From Lamprocystis purpurea DSM 4197 (GTDB taxonomy: Bacteria; Pseudomonadota; Gammaproteobacteria; Chromatiales; Chromatiaceae), in contig NZ_KB902507.1 in assembly GCF_000379525.1 (NCBI RefSeq), positions 1 through 64,000 on the forward strand: 64,000 nt of DNA, given 5' to 3'. The stretch's first letter is position 1. Every line of letters starts with the position of its first letter. This document shows, piece by piece, positions 26,260-35,301 of this stretch. The position numbers and the translations under genes are program-made. A model generated the notes under the pieces. That model did no database searches. It was not told the DNA's origin and was given only the letters and a program-made list of their open reading frames with translations.

Positions 26260-27153
26260 ATGATGCGCATTCTCTTGTTTCTCGGTACCAACATCGCCGT
26301 GCTGATCGTCATCAGCCTGGTTTTCCGGCTGTTTGGCCTGGACAGCGCGCTCCAGGCCGGCGGCGGCATCAACATGACTTCGCTGCTGGTGATGGCGGCA
26401 ATCATCGGCTTCTCCGGCTCCTTGATCTCGCTCTTCCTGTCCAAATTCATGGCGAAGCGCAGCATGGGAGTGCAGATCATCGATCAGCCGACCACCCCCT
26501 TCGAGCACTGGCTGCTGGACACGGTCGCCCGCCAGGCGCAGCAGGTGGGAATTCAGATGCCCGAGGTCGGGATCTTCGACACCCCGGACCCCAATGCCTT
26601 CGCCACCGGCTGGAACCGCAACGCCGCCCTGGTCGCCGTCAGCACGGGGCTCTTGCAGACCATGACCAAGGACGAGGTGGAAGCCGTGATCGGCCATGAG
26701 ATCAGCCATGTGGCCAATGGCGACATGGTCACCCTGGCCCTGATTCAGGGGGTGGTCAATACCTTTGTGGTGTTCCTGTCACGCATCATCGGAAGCTTGG
26801 TGGACTCGGCCTTGCGCGGCCCGAACGACGAGCGCTCGGGGCCCGGTATCGGCTATTTCATTACCTCAATGATCGCCGAAATCCTGCTGTCCTTCCTCGC
26901 GACCATGATTGTGATGTGGTTCTCCCGCTACCGCGAGTTCCATGCCGACACGGGTGGGGCGCGCCTGACCAGCCGGCGCCAGATGGCGGATGCCCTGCGT
27001 GCCCTGCAACGCATCCACGAGCCGCGCGACTTGCCGGCCGGGGAATTCGCCGCGTTCGGGATCTCCGGACGCATCGGTGGGGGTCTTCAGGCCCTGTTCA
27101 TGAGCCACCCGCCGCTGGAGCAGCGGATTGCGGCGTTGGAGTCGGGGGCCTGA
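26260..27153 (+). CDS. htpX: membrane zinc protease HtpX
   Basis: An inner-membrane M48 metalloprotease of 297 residues that degrades misfolded membrane proteins together with FtsH. Two N-terminal TM helices (RILLFLGTNIAVLIVISLVF and SLLVMAAIIGFSGSLISLFL) precede the catalytic HEISH zinc motif (about residue 146), with two more helices after it and a YREFHADTGGA third zinc ligand. The C-terminus LFMSHPPLEQRIAALE is conserved. ATG 26260 has GGGAG 8 bases upstream. The gene is convergent with the parvulin gene, with two strong palindromes between. Confidence 0.95.
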   Translation: MMRILLFLGTNIAVLIVISLVFRLFGLDSALQAGGGINMTSLLVMAAIIGFSGSLISLFLSKFMAKRSMGVQIIDQPTTPFEHWLLDTVARQAQQVGIQMPEVGIFDTPDPNAFATGWNRNAALVAVSTGLLQTMTKDEVEAVIGHEISHVANGDMVTLALIQGVVNTFVVFLSRIIGSLVDSALRGPNDERSGPGIGYFITSMIAEILLSFLATMIVMWFSRYREFHADTGGARLTSRRQMADALRALQRIHEPRDLPAGEFAAFGISGRIGGGLQALFMSHPPLEQRIAALESGA

Positions 27154-27215
27154 CGTCAGCTTTGATCATCGCTTCGGGCAGCTTCCGCCGATCGCTTAAG
27201 GCGGAGATTTGATCC

Positions 27216-27255
27216 ACAGATGTCACAGATGTTGTTTTTCATCTGTGACATCTGT
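27216..27255. terminator. strong hairpin between convergent htpX and parvulin genes
   Basis: ACAGATGTCACAGATG pairs perfectly with CATCTGTGACATCTGT (16 bp) around a T-rich 8-base loop. Its position between convergent genes suggests a bidirectional terminator, though no T-tract follows the stem. Confidence 0.45.
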
Positions 27256-27316
27256 AGGCAAATTCGGGTGCTCGCTTTGACGGGTATGATCAGAACTGAT
27301 GGGGCCGGGCCTCTCG

Positions 27317-27400
27317 GTAGGATGGGCAGAGCGAGAGCGATGCCCATCCTCAAGCGTCGCGGTGGTTGGATGGGCATCGCTCTCGCTCTGCCCATCCTAC
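27317..27400. repeat. perfect 33-bp inverted repeat
   Basis: Arms 27317-27349 and 27368-27400 are perfect reverse complements (ends GTAGGATGGGCAGAGCG and CGCTCTGCCCATCCTAC) around an 18-base loop. It lies seven bases from the parvulin stop. Confidence 0.85.
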
Positions 27401-27406
27401 GCGCTG

Positions 27407-28327
27407 CTACTTCTTATCCTTCTTATCCTCGTCCTTCTTGTCGGCATCCGTCGCGGCAGGCGCAGCCGCCTCATCGGTCTTGGGCGAGACCTTCACCACT
27501 TCCTCATTGAGATCGACCACGGCCCCGTCGCGCAGCTGACTCATCTCTTGGCCGAGCTTCTGGCGCTGCACCATCGCGGTCAATTGCGGCTTGGCGTCCT
27601 CGAATTTCGGGGGCTCGGCGGTGCGGGTCTCCTGGAGTTCGATGACATGCCAGCCGAACTGGGTTTGCACCGGCTCCTTCGTGTAGGTTCCCGCCTTCAT
27701 CTTGGCCACTGCTTCGGCAAACGGCTTGACCATCTGATCGGCATTGAACCAGTCGAGGTCGCCGCCACTCTTACCGGTCGGACCCTCTGATTTCTTCTTG
27801 GCCAACTCACCGAAATCCGCGCCCTTATCCAACTCCTTGATGACCTTCTTGGCCTCGGCCTCATCCTTGACCAGGATATGGCGCGCCTTGTACTCGGTGC
27901 GAGTGGCGTTCTTCTTGACCTCGTCGTACGCCTTCTTCAGCTCGTCATCCGTCACCTGAATGCCACGCGCCATATCCGCCAGGGCCGCATTGGAAAGGAC
28001 CTTCAGACGCTGGACTTCGAGCGCGGCGGTCACATCCGGCGCATCCTGGAGCTTGCGCTTCTGCGCCTCCTGGGCCGCGACGACCATCGTCATGAATTCG
28101 TTGAACGCCTGCTGCTGAAAGGCCGGGTCGTTTTCACCCTGAGCTTCCTGCAGCCGCTCCATGAAAAACATGCGGAACACGTCCAGCGGATAGGCGACAC
28201 CATTGACGGTGGCGATGGTGACGTTTGCGGGGAGCGCCGCGTCGGCGGCCGGGGCCTTGTCTTCCGCCAAGCAGAGACCGGAAGCGAGCAGGGCACTAAT
28301 CAGCAGAGATATGCGAGTCTTGAACAT
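27407..28327 (-). CDS. periplasmic parvulin-type peptidyl-prolyl isomerase
   Basis: A 306-residue exported foldase of the SurA/PrsA/PpiD type. The signal peptide (ISLLISALLASGLCLA) is followed by a SurA_N-like helical chaperone region (VTIATVNGVAYPLDVFRMFF). The parvulin domain (about 145-240) contains EYKARHILVKDEAEA, GADFGELAKKKSEGPTGKSGGDLDWF and TQFGWHVIELQE. The C-terminal tail ends in a Lys/Asp-rich stretch (DKKDEDKKDKK), which is unusual. ATG 28327 starts the signal peptide. YciI and YciB genes lie upstream on the same strand and may be cotranscribed. Confidence 0.88.
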   Translation of the reverse strand: MFKTRISLLISALLASGLCLAEDKAPAADAALPANVTIATVNGVAYPLDVFRMFFMERLQEAQGENDPAFQQQAFNEFMTMVVAAQEAQKRKLQDAPDVTAALEVQRLKVLSNAALADMARGIQVTDDELKKAYDEVKKNATRTEYKARHILVKDEAEAKKVIKELDKGADFGELAKKKSEGPTGKSGGDLDWFNADQMVKPFAEAVAKMKAGTYTKEPVQTQFGWHVIELQETRTAEPPKFEDAKPQLTAMVQRQKLGQEMSQLRDGAVVDLNEEVVKVSPKTDEAAAPAATDADKKDEDKKDKK

Positions 28328-28437
28328 TGCTTGAAGTTCCGTCAGTTGATAGCGATCGGTGATTGAAGTCCAGGTCCGCGGAACCTGGGTCCACAAGTTC
28401 CACGGGTCCGTCGTCAGTCGGGAAATGAAGCTCCGGC

Positions 28438-28740
28438 TCAAGCCGGAAAGACCTGTTTGAACGGCTTGACCTGAACCTGCGCATAGACGCCGGCAGCCGC
28501 ATAGGGATCAGCGCCGGCCCAGGCTTCGGCCGCCTGCAGGTCGGGAAACTCGGCGACGATCAGTGAGCCGGTGAATCCGGCCGGCCCGGGATCTGGGCTG
28601 TCGATTGCCGGATGAGGGCCCGCAAGAATCAGGCGACCCGCGTCCTGCAGGGCGTGCAGCCGCTCCAGATGAGCCGGGCGGGCTTGCAGACGGGCCTCAA
28701 GACTCCCGGGATGATCAGCAGCGATGATGGCATAGAGCAC
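28438..28740 (-). CDS. yciI: YciI family protein
   Basis: A 100-residue dimeric alpha+beta-barrel protein. [24 protein letters not shown] has the conserved Asp-His pair; [10 protein letters not shown] and the [16 protein letters not shown] motif are family hallmarks. The GTG start at 28740 lies one base after the yciB stop, so it is coupled to yciB, a pairing conserved in many Proteobacteria. The biochemical role is not established. Confidence 0.88.
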   Translation of the reverse strand: MLYAIIAADHPGSLEARLQARPAHLERLHALQDAGRLILAGPHPAIDSPDPGPAGFTGSLIVAEFPDLQAAEAWAGADPYAAAGVYAQVQVKPFKQVFPA

Positions 28741-28741
28741 G

Positions 28742-29416
28742 TTAGTCGGCCTCCACGGCCTTGGGTTCGTCCTTCATGTGGCGCGCCAGATAAAGGGCCT
28801 GGGCAATGACGAAGAGGATGGTCATCCCCATCATACCGAACAGTTTGAAGTTGACCCAGACCTCTTCCCGGCCTTGGGCATCGTTACAGAGGGCCAGCAG
28901 GTCACCCGCGTACTGGGCAGCGCAGGTGCTCAGATCGATGGACGTGCTGCCGGTTGCCTGGATCAGCGTCTGCTGGGCCTGATAGAAACCGCTGGCCCAA
29001 TAGACCACGAGCAGATTGGCGATCCCCGAAACGAGAAAGAACAGCACCCAGGCCCAGTTCAATCGCGTCCAGATGGAGGCCGGCACCACGACCGCGTGCC
29101 CCATCATCCGTTCGGTCAGCGGTCGCCCGCCGATCCACTGGCTGCCCAGGAAGACAGCCGCAAACAGCCAATTGACGATCGTTGGTTTCCACATGACGAA
29201 GATCGGGTCGCGCAGGGCGATGGTCAAGCCCCCGAAGACCACCAACAAGCCCAGGGTCGCCAGGTGCATCCGCTCCACCCGGCGGCGGCGCAGCCAGACC
29301 CAGCCGACCTGAATGGCGGCAGCGCCGATCGCCACGCCGGTGGCCCAGTAGATGCCGGCGAACTTGTAGGCAACGAAGAAGAGAATGATCGGGAGCAGAT
29401 CGAATACGAACTTCAT
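28742..29416 (-). CDS. yciB: inner-membrane-spanning protein YciB (septation protein A)
   Basis: A polytopic inner-membrane protein involved in envelope integrity and cell division. [18 protein letters not shown] is the diagnostic N-terminus, followed by [30 protein letters not shown] and the C-terminal [18 protein letters not shown]. At 224 residues it is about 40 longer than E. coli YciB; the extra part is a polar insert (about 156-198, with two Cys) between the last TM helices. ATG 29416 follows the family start. Confidence 0.92.
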   Translation of the reverse strand: MKFVFDLLPIILFFVAYKFAGIYWATGVAIGAAAIQVGWVWLRRRRVERMHLATLGLLVVFGGLTIALRDPIFVMWKPTIVNWLFAAVFLGSQWIGGRPLTERMMGHAVVVPASIWTRLNWAWVLFFLVSGIANLLVVYWASGFYQAQQTLIQATGSTSIDLSTCAAQYAGDLLALCNDAQGREEVWVNFKLFGMMGMTILFVIAQALYLARHMKDEPKAVEAD

Positions 29417-29534
29417 ATTCCGGGTTCTTATCGGGTTGCGGTCAGGCCAAGCGTCCGCCACCGTGACGGGATGCGGAGCATAAGACCTTGGCAAAAATTG
29501 GTAAAGTCGGGATTTCCCGCGCGCTGAACGGCGC

Positions 29535-30245
29535 TCAGGCACCCAGATAGGCGGCGCGCACCTTGGGACTGGCAAGCAGGGCCGCCGCGTCGTCCTGGTG
29601 AACGATGCACCCGCCCTCCAGAACGTAACCGCGACGGCTGGACTCCAGGGCCAGACGGGCATTCTGTTCGACCAGGAGCAGCGTCATACCCTGATCGGCG
29701 ATCAAGCGAATCGTCTCGAAAATCTTCTGCACCGCCAGCGGGGCGAGCCCCATGCTGGGCTCATCGAGCAACAGCAGGCGCGGCCGGCTCATCAGCGCAC
29801 GCCCCAGACTGAGCATCTGTTGTTCACCCCCGGACAGCGTCCCCCCGGTCTGGGCACGACGCTCGTAGAGGCGGGGAAAGAGACCGTAGACGTGCTCCAG
29901 GTCGGCGCTGATCCCCGCCCGATCCCGGCGGCTGTACGCCCCCATATCCAGGTTCTCCGCGACCGTGAGGCGGGGGAAGACGCCGCGGCCCTCGGGAACC
30001 AGGCTGATCCCGATCCGCGCCCGCGCATGCACAGGCAGGTCGGTCACCGCGGACCCCGCGTAACGGATCGACCCGGCGGCCGCGGGCAGCAGACCGGCCA
30101 GTGCGCGTAACGTGGTGGTCTTGCCGGCCCCGTTGGCGCCGATCAGGCAGACCACCTCCCCTTCCTCGACCTGCAGGTCGATCCCTTTGACGGCGCGGAT
30201 ACCGCCGTAGTGGACCGCGAGCCCCTGGACCTCGAGCAAGCTCAT
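29535..30245 (-). CDS. livF: branched-chain amino acid ABC transporter ATPase LivF
   Basis: The second ATPase of the Liv importer, 236 residues. Walker A is GANGAGKTT, the signature LSGGEQQML, Walker B LLLLDEPSMGLAP, and the H-loop region is LLVEQNA. The C-terminus VRAAYLGA is typical of LivF. ATG 30245 overlaps the livG stop (ATGA), so translation is coupled. It is the last gene of the livKHMGF operon. Confidence 0.95.
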   Translation of the reverse strand: MSLLEVQGLAVHYGGIRAVKGIDLQVEEGEVVCLIGANGAGKTTTLRALAGLLPAAAGSIRYAGSAVTDLPVHARARIGISLVPEGRGVFPRLTVAENLDMGAYSRRDRAGISADLEHVYGLFPRLYERRAQTGGTLSGGEQQMLSLGRALMSRPRLLLLDEPSMGLAPLAVQKIFETIRLIADQGMTLLLVEQNARLALESSRRGYVLEGGCIVHQDDAAALLASPKVRAAYLGA

Positions 30246-31045
30246 GCCGCACCGGCCCCCAGGTAGGCCTCGATCACGGCCGGATCACGCTGCACCTGCT
30301 CCGGCGGACCGTCGGCGATCTTGCGGCCGTAATCGAGCACCGCCACCCGGTCGCACAGGTCCATCATCAGCCGGACATCATGCTCGATCAGCAGCAGCGT
30401 CACGCCGCGCCCGCGGATCGTCTCCAGCAGCCCCTTCAGCGCCGCGGTCTCGGTATGGTTCATACCCGCCGCGGGCTCGTCGAGCGCCAGAAGCTTCGGT
30501 TCGGTGGCCAGTGCGCGCGCAATCTCCAGTCGCCGCTGATCGCCGTACGGGAGATGGCGGGCGAGTTGGTCGGCGCGTCCGCCTAGCCCAACACCGTCCA
30601 GCAGGTCCAGTGAACGCTCGCGGATCGACCGCTCCTCGGCCCTGGTCCGCGGGCCGCGCAGCACCGCGCCCAGGACTCCGGCACGGGTGCGGACATGACG
30701 CCCGACCATCACGTTCTCCAGCACGCTCATATTGGCGAAGAGGCGGATGTTCTGAAAGGTACGGGCCAGCCCCAAGGCCGCCACCGCGTGTGGTTTGAGC
30801 CCGGCCAGCGGCCGGCCTTCCAGGTGGACAGTCCCGGCACTGGGGTGATAGAGCCCGGTGAAACAGTTGAACAGGGTGGTCTTACCCGCCCCATTGGGGC
30901 CGATCAGACCGACGATCTCGCCGACCTGGACGGTGAGCGACACCTCGCTGAGCGCGGTCAGGCCGCCAAAGCGTTTGGTTACGGCGCGCGCGGCGAGCAG
31001 CGGCTCCCCGCCCCCGCCGCCGTCCCGCTCAGCGCTCGGCGTCAT
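30242..31045 (-). CDS. livG: branched-chain amino acid ABC transporter ATPase LivG
   Basis: The first ATPase of the Liv importer, 267 residues. Walker A is GPNGAGKTT, followed by LARTFQNIRLFANMSVLENV, Walker B LLALDEPAAGMNH and the switch region LLIEHDVRLMM. The signature is LPYGDQRRLEIARAL, where LPYG replaces LSGG, as is normal for LivG. A Gly-rich N-terminal extension (DGGGGGEP) precedes the domain. It overlaps the livM end by 17 bases. Confidence 0.95.
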   Translation of the reverse strand: MTPSAERDGGGGGEPLLAARAVTKRFGGLTALSEVSLTVQVGEIVGLIGPNGAGKTTLFNCFTGLYHPSAGTVHLEGRPLAGLKPHAVAALGLARTFQNIRLFANMSVLENVMVGRHVRTRAGVLGAVLRGPRTRAEERSIRERSLDLLDGVGLGGRADQLARHLPYGDQRRLEIARALATEPKLLALDEPAAGMNHTETAALKGLLETIRGRGVTLLLIEHDVRLMMDLCDRVAVLDYGRKIADGPPEQVQRDPAVIEAYLGAGAA

Positions 31046-32156
31046 AGAGCGATTCCTGTTCCTGGCGGACCTGATCGGGATTGTCCGGCCGCAGCTCCCG
31101 CGCCCGCATCGACGACGGCCATAGCCCCTGGGGCCGGAACAGCATCACCAACACCAGGGCGACACCGAAGAGCAGCATCCGCAGATCGGAAGGGTCGACC
31201 GCCACGCGACCGATCAGTTCCTGTTGCAGCGGCCCGACGTAACGCAGCGCCTCCGGCAGCATGGTCAGCAGCACCGCCCCCAGGATCACCCCCGGAATAT
31301 GACCCATGCCGCCCAGCACCACCATGCACAGGATCATGATGGATTCCATCAGGGTGAATGACTCGGGACTCACGAACCCCTGGAAAGCCGCGAAGAGCCC
31401 GCCGCCCAGGCCACCGAAGGTCGCCCCCATGGCGAACGCCAGCAGTTTGACGTTGCGGGTATGGATGCCCATCGCCTCAGCCGCCACCTCATCCTCGCGA
31501 ATCGCCGCCCAGGCGCGCCCGATCCGCGAGTGCTGGAGTCGGATCGCCGCGAAGATCACGAGCAAGGTCAGCCCCAGGAACAGATAGTAATGGGCGTGGG
31601 GACCGGAAATCTGGACTCCAAGAATCTCGATCGGACGGGTGAGCGCATGGCCGCCGATGCGCACCGGGTCGATCATGTTGATGCCCTGGGGGCCGTTGGT
31701 CACGTTCACCGGGGCATTGAGATTATTGAGAAAAATCCGGATGATCTCACCGAAACCCAGGGTCACGATGGCCAGATAGTCGCCGCGCAGGCGCAGTGTG
31801 GGAGCACCCAGCAGAACGCCGAACAGACAGGCGATCCCGGCGCCCATGGGCAGCAGGGCCCAGAACGGTAAATGCAGTCCGAACTGCGGTGACGCAAGGA
31901 TGGCGTAGAAATAGGCGCCGACCGCATAGAATGCGACATAGCCCAGATCCAGCAGCCCGGCGAAACCCACCACGATGTTGAGACCCAGGGCCAACATCAC
32001 GTAGAGCATCGCGAAATCGAGGATGCGTACCCAGGTGCGCCCCAGGCCGGCCTCGACCAGGAACGGCAAGGCGATCAGCAACACCGCCAGGACGCCAAAG
32101 GCGGCCCAGGCGATGCGCCGGTCCCGGTACAGTCGGTCAGGCAGCAGTCCAATCAT
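31029..32156 (-). CDS. livM: branched-chain amino acid ABC transporter permease LivM
   Basis: A membrane permease of 375 residues with about ten TM helices. Family motifs: LGLNIVVGFAGLLDLGYVAFYAVGAY region, TLRLRGDYLAIVTLGFGEI, GRAWAAIREDEVAAEAMG (the EAA-like loop contacting the ATPase) and LGGMGHIPGVILGA. The C-terminus carries a charged tail after FRPQGLWP. ATG 32156 lies six bases past the livH stop. Confidence 0.95.
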   Translation of the reverse strand: MIGLLPDRLYRDRRIAWAAFGVLAVLLIALPFLVEAGLGRTWVRILDFAMLYVMLALGLNIVVGFAGLLDLGYVAFYAVGAYFYAILASPQFGLHLPFWALLPMGAGIACLFGVLLGAPTLRLRGDYLAIVTLGFGEIIRIFLNNLNAPVNVTNGPQGINMIDPVRIGGHALTRPIEILGVQISGPHAHYYLFLGLTLLVIFAAIRLQHSRIGRAWAAIREDEVAAEAMGIHTRNVKLLAFAMGATFGGLGGGLFAAFQGFVSPESFTLMESIMILCMVVLGGMGHIPGVILGAVLLTMLPEALRYVGPLQQELIGRVAVDPSDLRMLLFGVALVLVMLFRPQGLWPSSMRARELRPDNPDQVRQEQESLYDAER

Positions 32157-32162
32157 GCCGCA

Positions 32163-33086
32163 TCACGCGCGATCCGCCACGCGCTCGCCCAAGAGCCCGG
32201 AGGGCCGGAAGGTGAGCACCAGGATCAGAATCAGAAAAGCGAAGATATCCTGGTAGTGGCTGCCCAGAAAGCCCCCGGTCAAGTCGCCGATATAGCCCGC
32301 CCCCAGGCTTTCGATCACCCCCAGCAGCAGCCCGCCGAGCAGGGCGCCGGGGATATTGCCGATGCCCCCGAGCACGGCCGCGCTGAAGGCTTTGAGCCCC
32401 AGGATAAACCCCATATTGTAATGGGCGATGCCGTAATAGGACGCGATCAGCAGCCCGGCCACGGCCGCCAGCGCCGATCCCACGATGAAGGTGGCGGCGA
32501 TCACCCGATTGACATCCACCCCCATCAGCCCCGCCACCTCGCGGTTCTGGGCGGTCGCACGCATGGCGCGGCCGAGACGGGTCCGGTTCACCAGCAACAG
32601 CAACCCGCCCATGGTCAGCGCGGCCACGACGAGAATGAGGATTTGAATATTGCTCACCGTGGCCCCTAGCACATCGTAGACCCGCACCTCGATCACCGGC
32701 GGGAACGACAGATACTGCCGCCCCCAAAAGATCATCGCCAGGTTCTGCAGGACGATGGAAACGCCGATCGCCGTGATCAACGGGGCCAATCGCGGGGCAT
32801 TGCGCAGGGGTCGGTAAGCGATCCGCTCCACCAGGACACCGGTCACCACGCACACCACCACCGCCGCGGCCAGCGCCAACGGCAGCGCCAGCGCGACCGG
32901 CACCCCGGCGGCGGTGAGCGCGGCGAGCACACTCACCGACACCATGGCCCCGACCATCACGATCTCGCCATGGGCGAAATTGATCAGTTCCAGGATGCCG
33001 TAGACCATGGTGTACCCCAGGGCCACCAGGGCATAGAGGCTACCCAGGATCAATCCGTTGATGAGTTGCTGCAGCAGGACGTCCAT
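32163..33086 (-). CDS. livH: branched-chain amino acid ABC transporter permease LivH
   Basis: A permease of 307 residues. LQQLINGLILGSLYALVALG is the classic N-terminus, with YGILELINFAHGEIVMVGA, GRAMRATAQNREVAGLMGV (ATPase contact loop), FSAAVLGGIGNIPGALLGG and a C-terminal LTFRPSGLLGE. ATG 33086 is chosen from family alignment; the open frame extends upstream without LivH similarity. Second gene of the operon, 34 bases after livK. Confidence 0.95.
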   Translation of the reverse strand: MDVLLQQLINGLILGSLYALVALGYTMVYGILELINFAHGEIVMVGAMVSVSVLAALTAAGVPVALALPLALAAAVVVCVVTGVLVERIAYRPLRNAPRLAPLITAIGVSIVLQNLAMIFWGRQYLSFPPVIEVRVYDVLGATVSNIQILILVVAALTMGGLLLLVNRTRLGRAMRATAQNREVAGLMGVDVNRVIAATFIVGSALAAVAGLLIASYYGIAHYNMGFILGLKAFSAAVLGGIGNIPGALLGGLLLGVIESLGAGYIGDLTGGFLGSHYQDIFAFLILILVLTFRPSGLLGERVADRA

Positions 33087-33120
33087 CGGCGAGCGGCCGG
33101 GAATTCGGTGCGCGCGACGG

Positions 33121-34260
33121 CTACTTGGCCGCGGGTCCGCCGATGGTCTCAACCGGCTGCCATTGGCCGTTCTTCACCTGATAGAGCGTCACCGGACCGT
33201 CGCGCAGATCGCCCTTCGCGTCGAAGGCGATCGGGCCGATCACCCCATCGAGTTGGGTCTTGGCGAGTTCCGGCAGGTACTGCTTGGGCTCGGCCGAGCC
33301 GGCACGCAGCATGGCCTGGATCAGCACCACCGCGGAATCGTGCGAGAAGGGAGCGTAAATCTGCACCTTGCCGAAGCGCTCACCGAACCGTTTGGTGAAG
33401 TCGGCACCGCCCGGCATCTGTTCGAGCGGCAGACCGGGCGAGGACCCGATGGCGCCCTCCGCGGCCGGCCCGGCGAGCTTGATGAACTCGGCCGACTGCA
33501 TCCCGTCACCGCCCATGAACGGCGTTTTCATGCCGAGAGTGCGCATCTGGCGCATCATGGGGGCGGCCTGGGGGTCCATGCCGCCGAAGACCACCACATC
33601 GGGCCGCTTGGCCTTCAGCGAGGTCAGGATCGCGGTGAAATCGGTGGACTTGTCCGTCGTGTATTCGCGTCCGACGACCTTGCCGCCGGAGGCCTCGACG
33701 CTTTTCACCACCTCGTCGATCAACCCCTGACCATAGGCGGTGCGGTCGTCGACCACCACCACCCGCTTGCCCAGCCCCGTCGCATACTGACCCAGGGCCT
33801 TACCCTGCTGGGAATCGTTGGCCATGAGCCGGTAGGTGGTGTCGAACCCTTGATTGGTATAGGCGACCGCGGTGGAAGCCGGCGACACTTGCGGGACGCC
33901 GTTTTCGGCATAGATGCGGGAGGCCGGGATGCTGGCCCCTGAGTTCAAATGCCCGACCACCCCCTTGACGCCCTCATCCACCAGCTTCTGGGCGACCACG
34001 GTCGCCGTCTTCGGGTCCGCCTGATCATCTTCCACCAAGAGCACGAACTGCACCGGCTGGCCGCCGATGGTCGGCGTGGACGCGTTGATGGTGTCCACCG
34101 CGAGGCGCGCCCCGTTCTCGATATCCTTGCCGAGGTGCGCCTGCGGCCCGGTCAAGGGGGCCACACACCCGATCTCGATCGTCTCGGCAGCGGTCAACCA
34201 CGCCGGCATTGACCAGGAGGCGGCGCCGAGAACGAAAGCGATCAATAACTTGGAAGTCAT
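33121..34260 (-). CDS. livK: branched-chain amino acid ABC transporter substrate-binding protein
   Basis: A periplasmic Leu/Ile/Val-binding protein of 379 residues with a signal peptide (LLIAFVLGAASWSMPAWLTAAE). EIGCVAPLTGPQAHLGKDIENGARLAVD is the typical start of the mature domain; ENGVPQVSPASTAVAYT and VVDDRTAYGQGL line the ligand site. First gene of the operon, so the promoter should lie in 34261-34397. The real ligand may be another amino acid or an aromatic acid, as this family is broad. Confidence 0.92.
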   Translation of the reverse strand: MTSKLLIAFVLGAASWSMPAWLTAAETIEIGCVAPLTGPQAHLGKDIENGARLAVDTINASTPTIGGQPVQFVLLVEDDQADPKTATVVAQKLVDEGVKGVVGHLNSGASIPASRIYAENGVPQVSPASTAVAYTNQGFDTTYRLMANDSQQGKALGQYATGLGKRVVVVDDRTAYGQGLIDEVVKSVEASGGKVVGREYTTDKSTDFTAILTSLKAKRPDVVVFGGMDPQAAPMMRQMRTLGMKTPFMGGDGMQSAEFIKLAGPAAEGAIGSSPGLPLEQMPGGADFTKRFGERFGKVQIYAPFSHDSAVVLIQAMLRAGSAEPKQYLPELAKTQLDGVIGPIAFDAKGDLRDGPVTLYQVKNGQWQPVETIGGPAAK

Positions 34261-34397
34261 AGGTCTACTCCGAATGCTAGTCGGCAAGGTTGACAAAGGC
34301 GGGCCACGGCAGCGCATCCGACGATCGCCGCCGCACGGGGGTCCTGCTGGACGGGCATATTACCAACAGAACGCCTGCAACACCTTGGCGATGTGGG

Positions 34398-34724
34398 TCA
34401 GGCCGCGGACGCGCTCTTGGATCCGCCGAGACACAGAGGTGATTCCGGAGCCGCACCGCCCTTGGCGAGCCACTCATCCGGAGTCCAGGCGTGCAGCGCC
34501 AGGGCGTGCAGCCCGTGGTCGAACTCCTCGCGCAACAGTCGGTTCAGCGTCCGGTGACGGGCGACCAGACCCTGACCGGCAAACTGATCGCTGACCACCA
34601 GGAGCTTGAAGTGCGACTCCGCCCCCGCGGGCACCGCGTGCATGTGACTCTCATCCACCACCTCCAGATGCAGCGGGGTCAGAGCGGTGGTTACAGCGGA
34701 CTCGATACGGTCGTGTCGATTCAT
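34398..34724 (-). CDS. BolA family protein
   Basis: A 108-residue BolA/IbaG-like protein, a partner of monothiol glutaredoxins in Fe-S trafficking and a stress regulator. Motifs: EVVDESHMHAVPAGAESHFKLLVVSDQF and GLVARHRTLNRLLREEF, with LHALALHAWTPDEW at the end of the fold. The tail after residue 95 is not conserved. ATG 34724 has no strong ribosome site. Just upstream of livK on the same strand but probably a separate unit. Confidence 0.9.
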   Translation of the reverse strand: MNRHDRIESAVTTALTPLHLEVVDESHMHAVPAGAESHFKLLVVSDQFAGQGLVARHRTLNRLLREEFDHGLHALALHAWTPDEWLAKGGAAPESPLCLGGSKSASAA

Positions 34725-34809
34725 TGGGGTACTCTCGGTGGGTCGGCATGACAGCGGTGCATGACCGGTCAGGTTCGGCGAAGCTGGGTATTCGGGGCGA
34801 GCACACGTT

Positions 34810-34901
34810 GATAGCGTTCGCACCTGATATCCAGACAGACCTTCGTGTAGGGGCGGGTTTGAAACCCGCCCCTACGTCCGGTTATCACGTCCGAAGGCTA
34901 C
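34810..34901 (+). repeat. dispersed palindromic repeat, family A copy 3
   Basis: ATAGCGTTCGCACCTGATAT, the GTAGGGGCGGGTTT / AAACCCGCCCCTAC palindrome, and CCGGTTATCACGTCCGAAGG: nearly identical to 1959-2053. Confidence 0.85.
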
Positions 34902-34938
34902 TTAGGTCCGCGCGACGCTGGATCGGGTCGGGCGAAAC

Positions 34939-35115
34939 GTGAGGCCGACGCGCCCACTCGGCAAGCCGTCTCTTGACGGCTTCCTGAGCGCCGGCGAATC
35001 CCAGGATGAGATTCTGCGTCAGTATCCGTCCCTTGAGCCGGCGGACATCGACGCCTGCCTGCGCTTTGCCGCGGAGCTGATGGCCCACCGTTACACCCTA
35101 CAGCGAGTGGCCTGA
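34939..35115 (+). pseudogene. DUF433 (VapB-like) antitoxin remnant with internal deletion
   Basis: A 58-codon frame from GTG 34939: GKPSLDGFLSAGESQDEILR followed by QYPSLEPADIDACLRFAAEL is the C-terminal two thirds of a DUF433 antitoxin. Residues expected between GKP and FLSAG (the xRGTRIxV segment) are missing. Its stop overlaps the next ATG (TGATG), the usual antitoxin-toxin junction. Confidence 0.55.
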
Positions 35116-35177
35116 TGCCGCGCTTTCTGAATGAGGGGAGGAACCCCAACAAGTCAAGCCGTCGTCCACAGAACGCA
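35115..35177 (+). pseudogene. possible DUF5615 toxin stub
   Basis: ATG 35115 opens MPRFLNE, resembling the MPRFLxDE start of PIN-like DUF5615 toxins that pair with DUF433. Similarity stops after seven codons and a palindromic repeat begins at 35178. Identification rests mainly on position. Confidence 0.3.
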
Positions 35178-35301
35178 TCTCACGCCAAGGCGCCAAGCAC
35201 ACCAAGGAGAGCGCCATCCTGCGGTAACCCCAACTCCGCGAGCGCCTCCGGTTTCGATATCGCCTTGAAGAACCTTGGCGTCTCGGCGCCTTGGCGTGAG
35301 A
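35178..35301. repeat. inverted repeat built on TCTCACGCCAAGGCGCCAAG
   Basis: TCTCACGCCAAGGCGCCAAG at the left end and CGGCGCCTTGGCGTGAGA at the right end. Similar layout to 13605-13657 and 52236-52395. It ends the toxin stub. The rest of the gap to 35494 has no recognisable gene. Confidence 0.75.
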
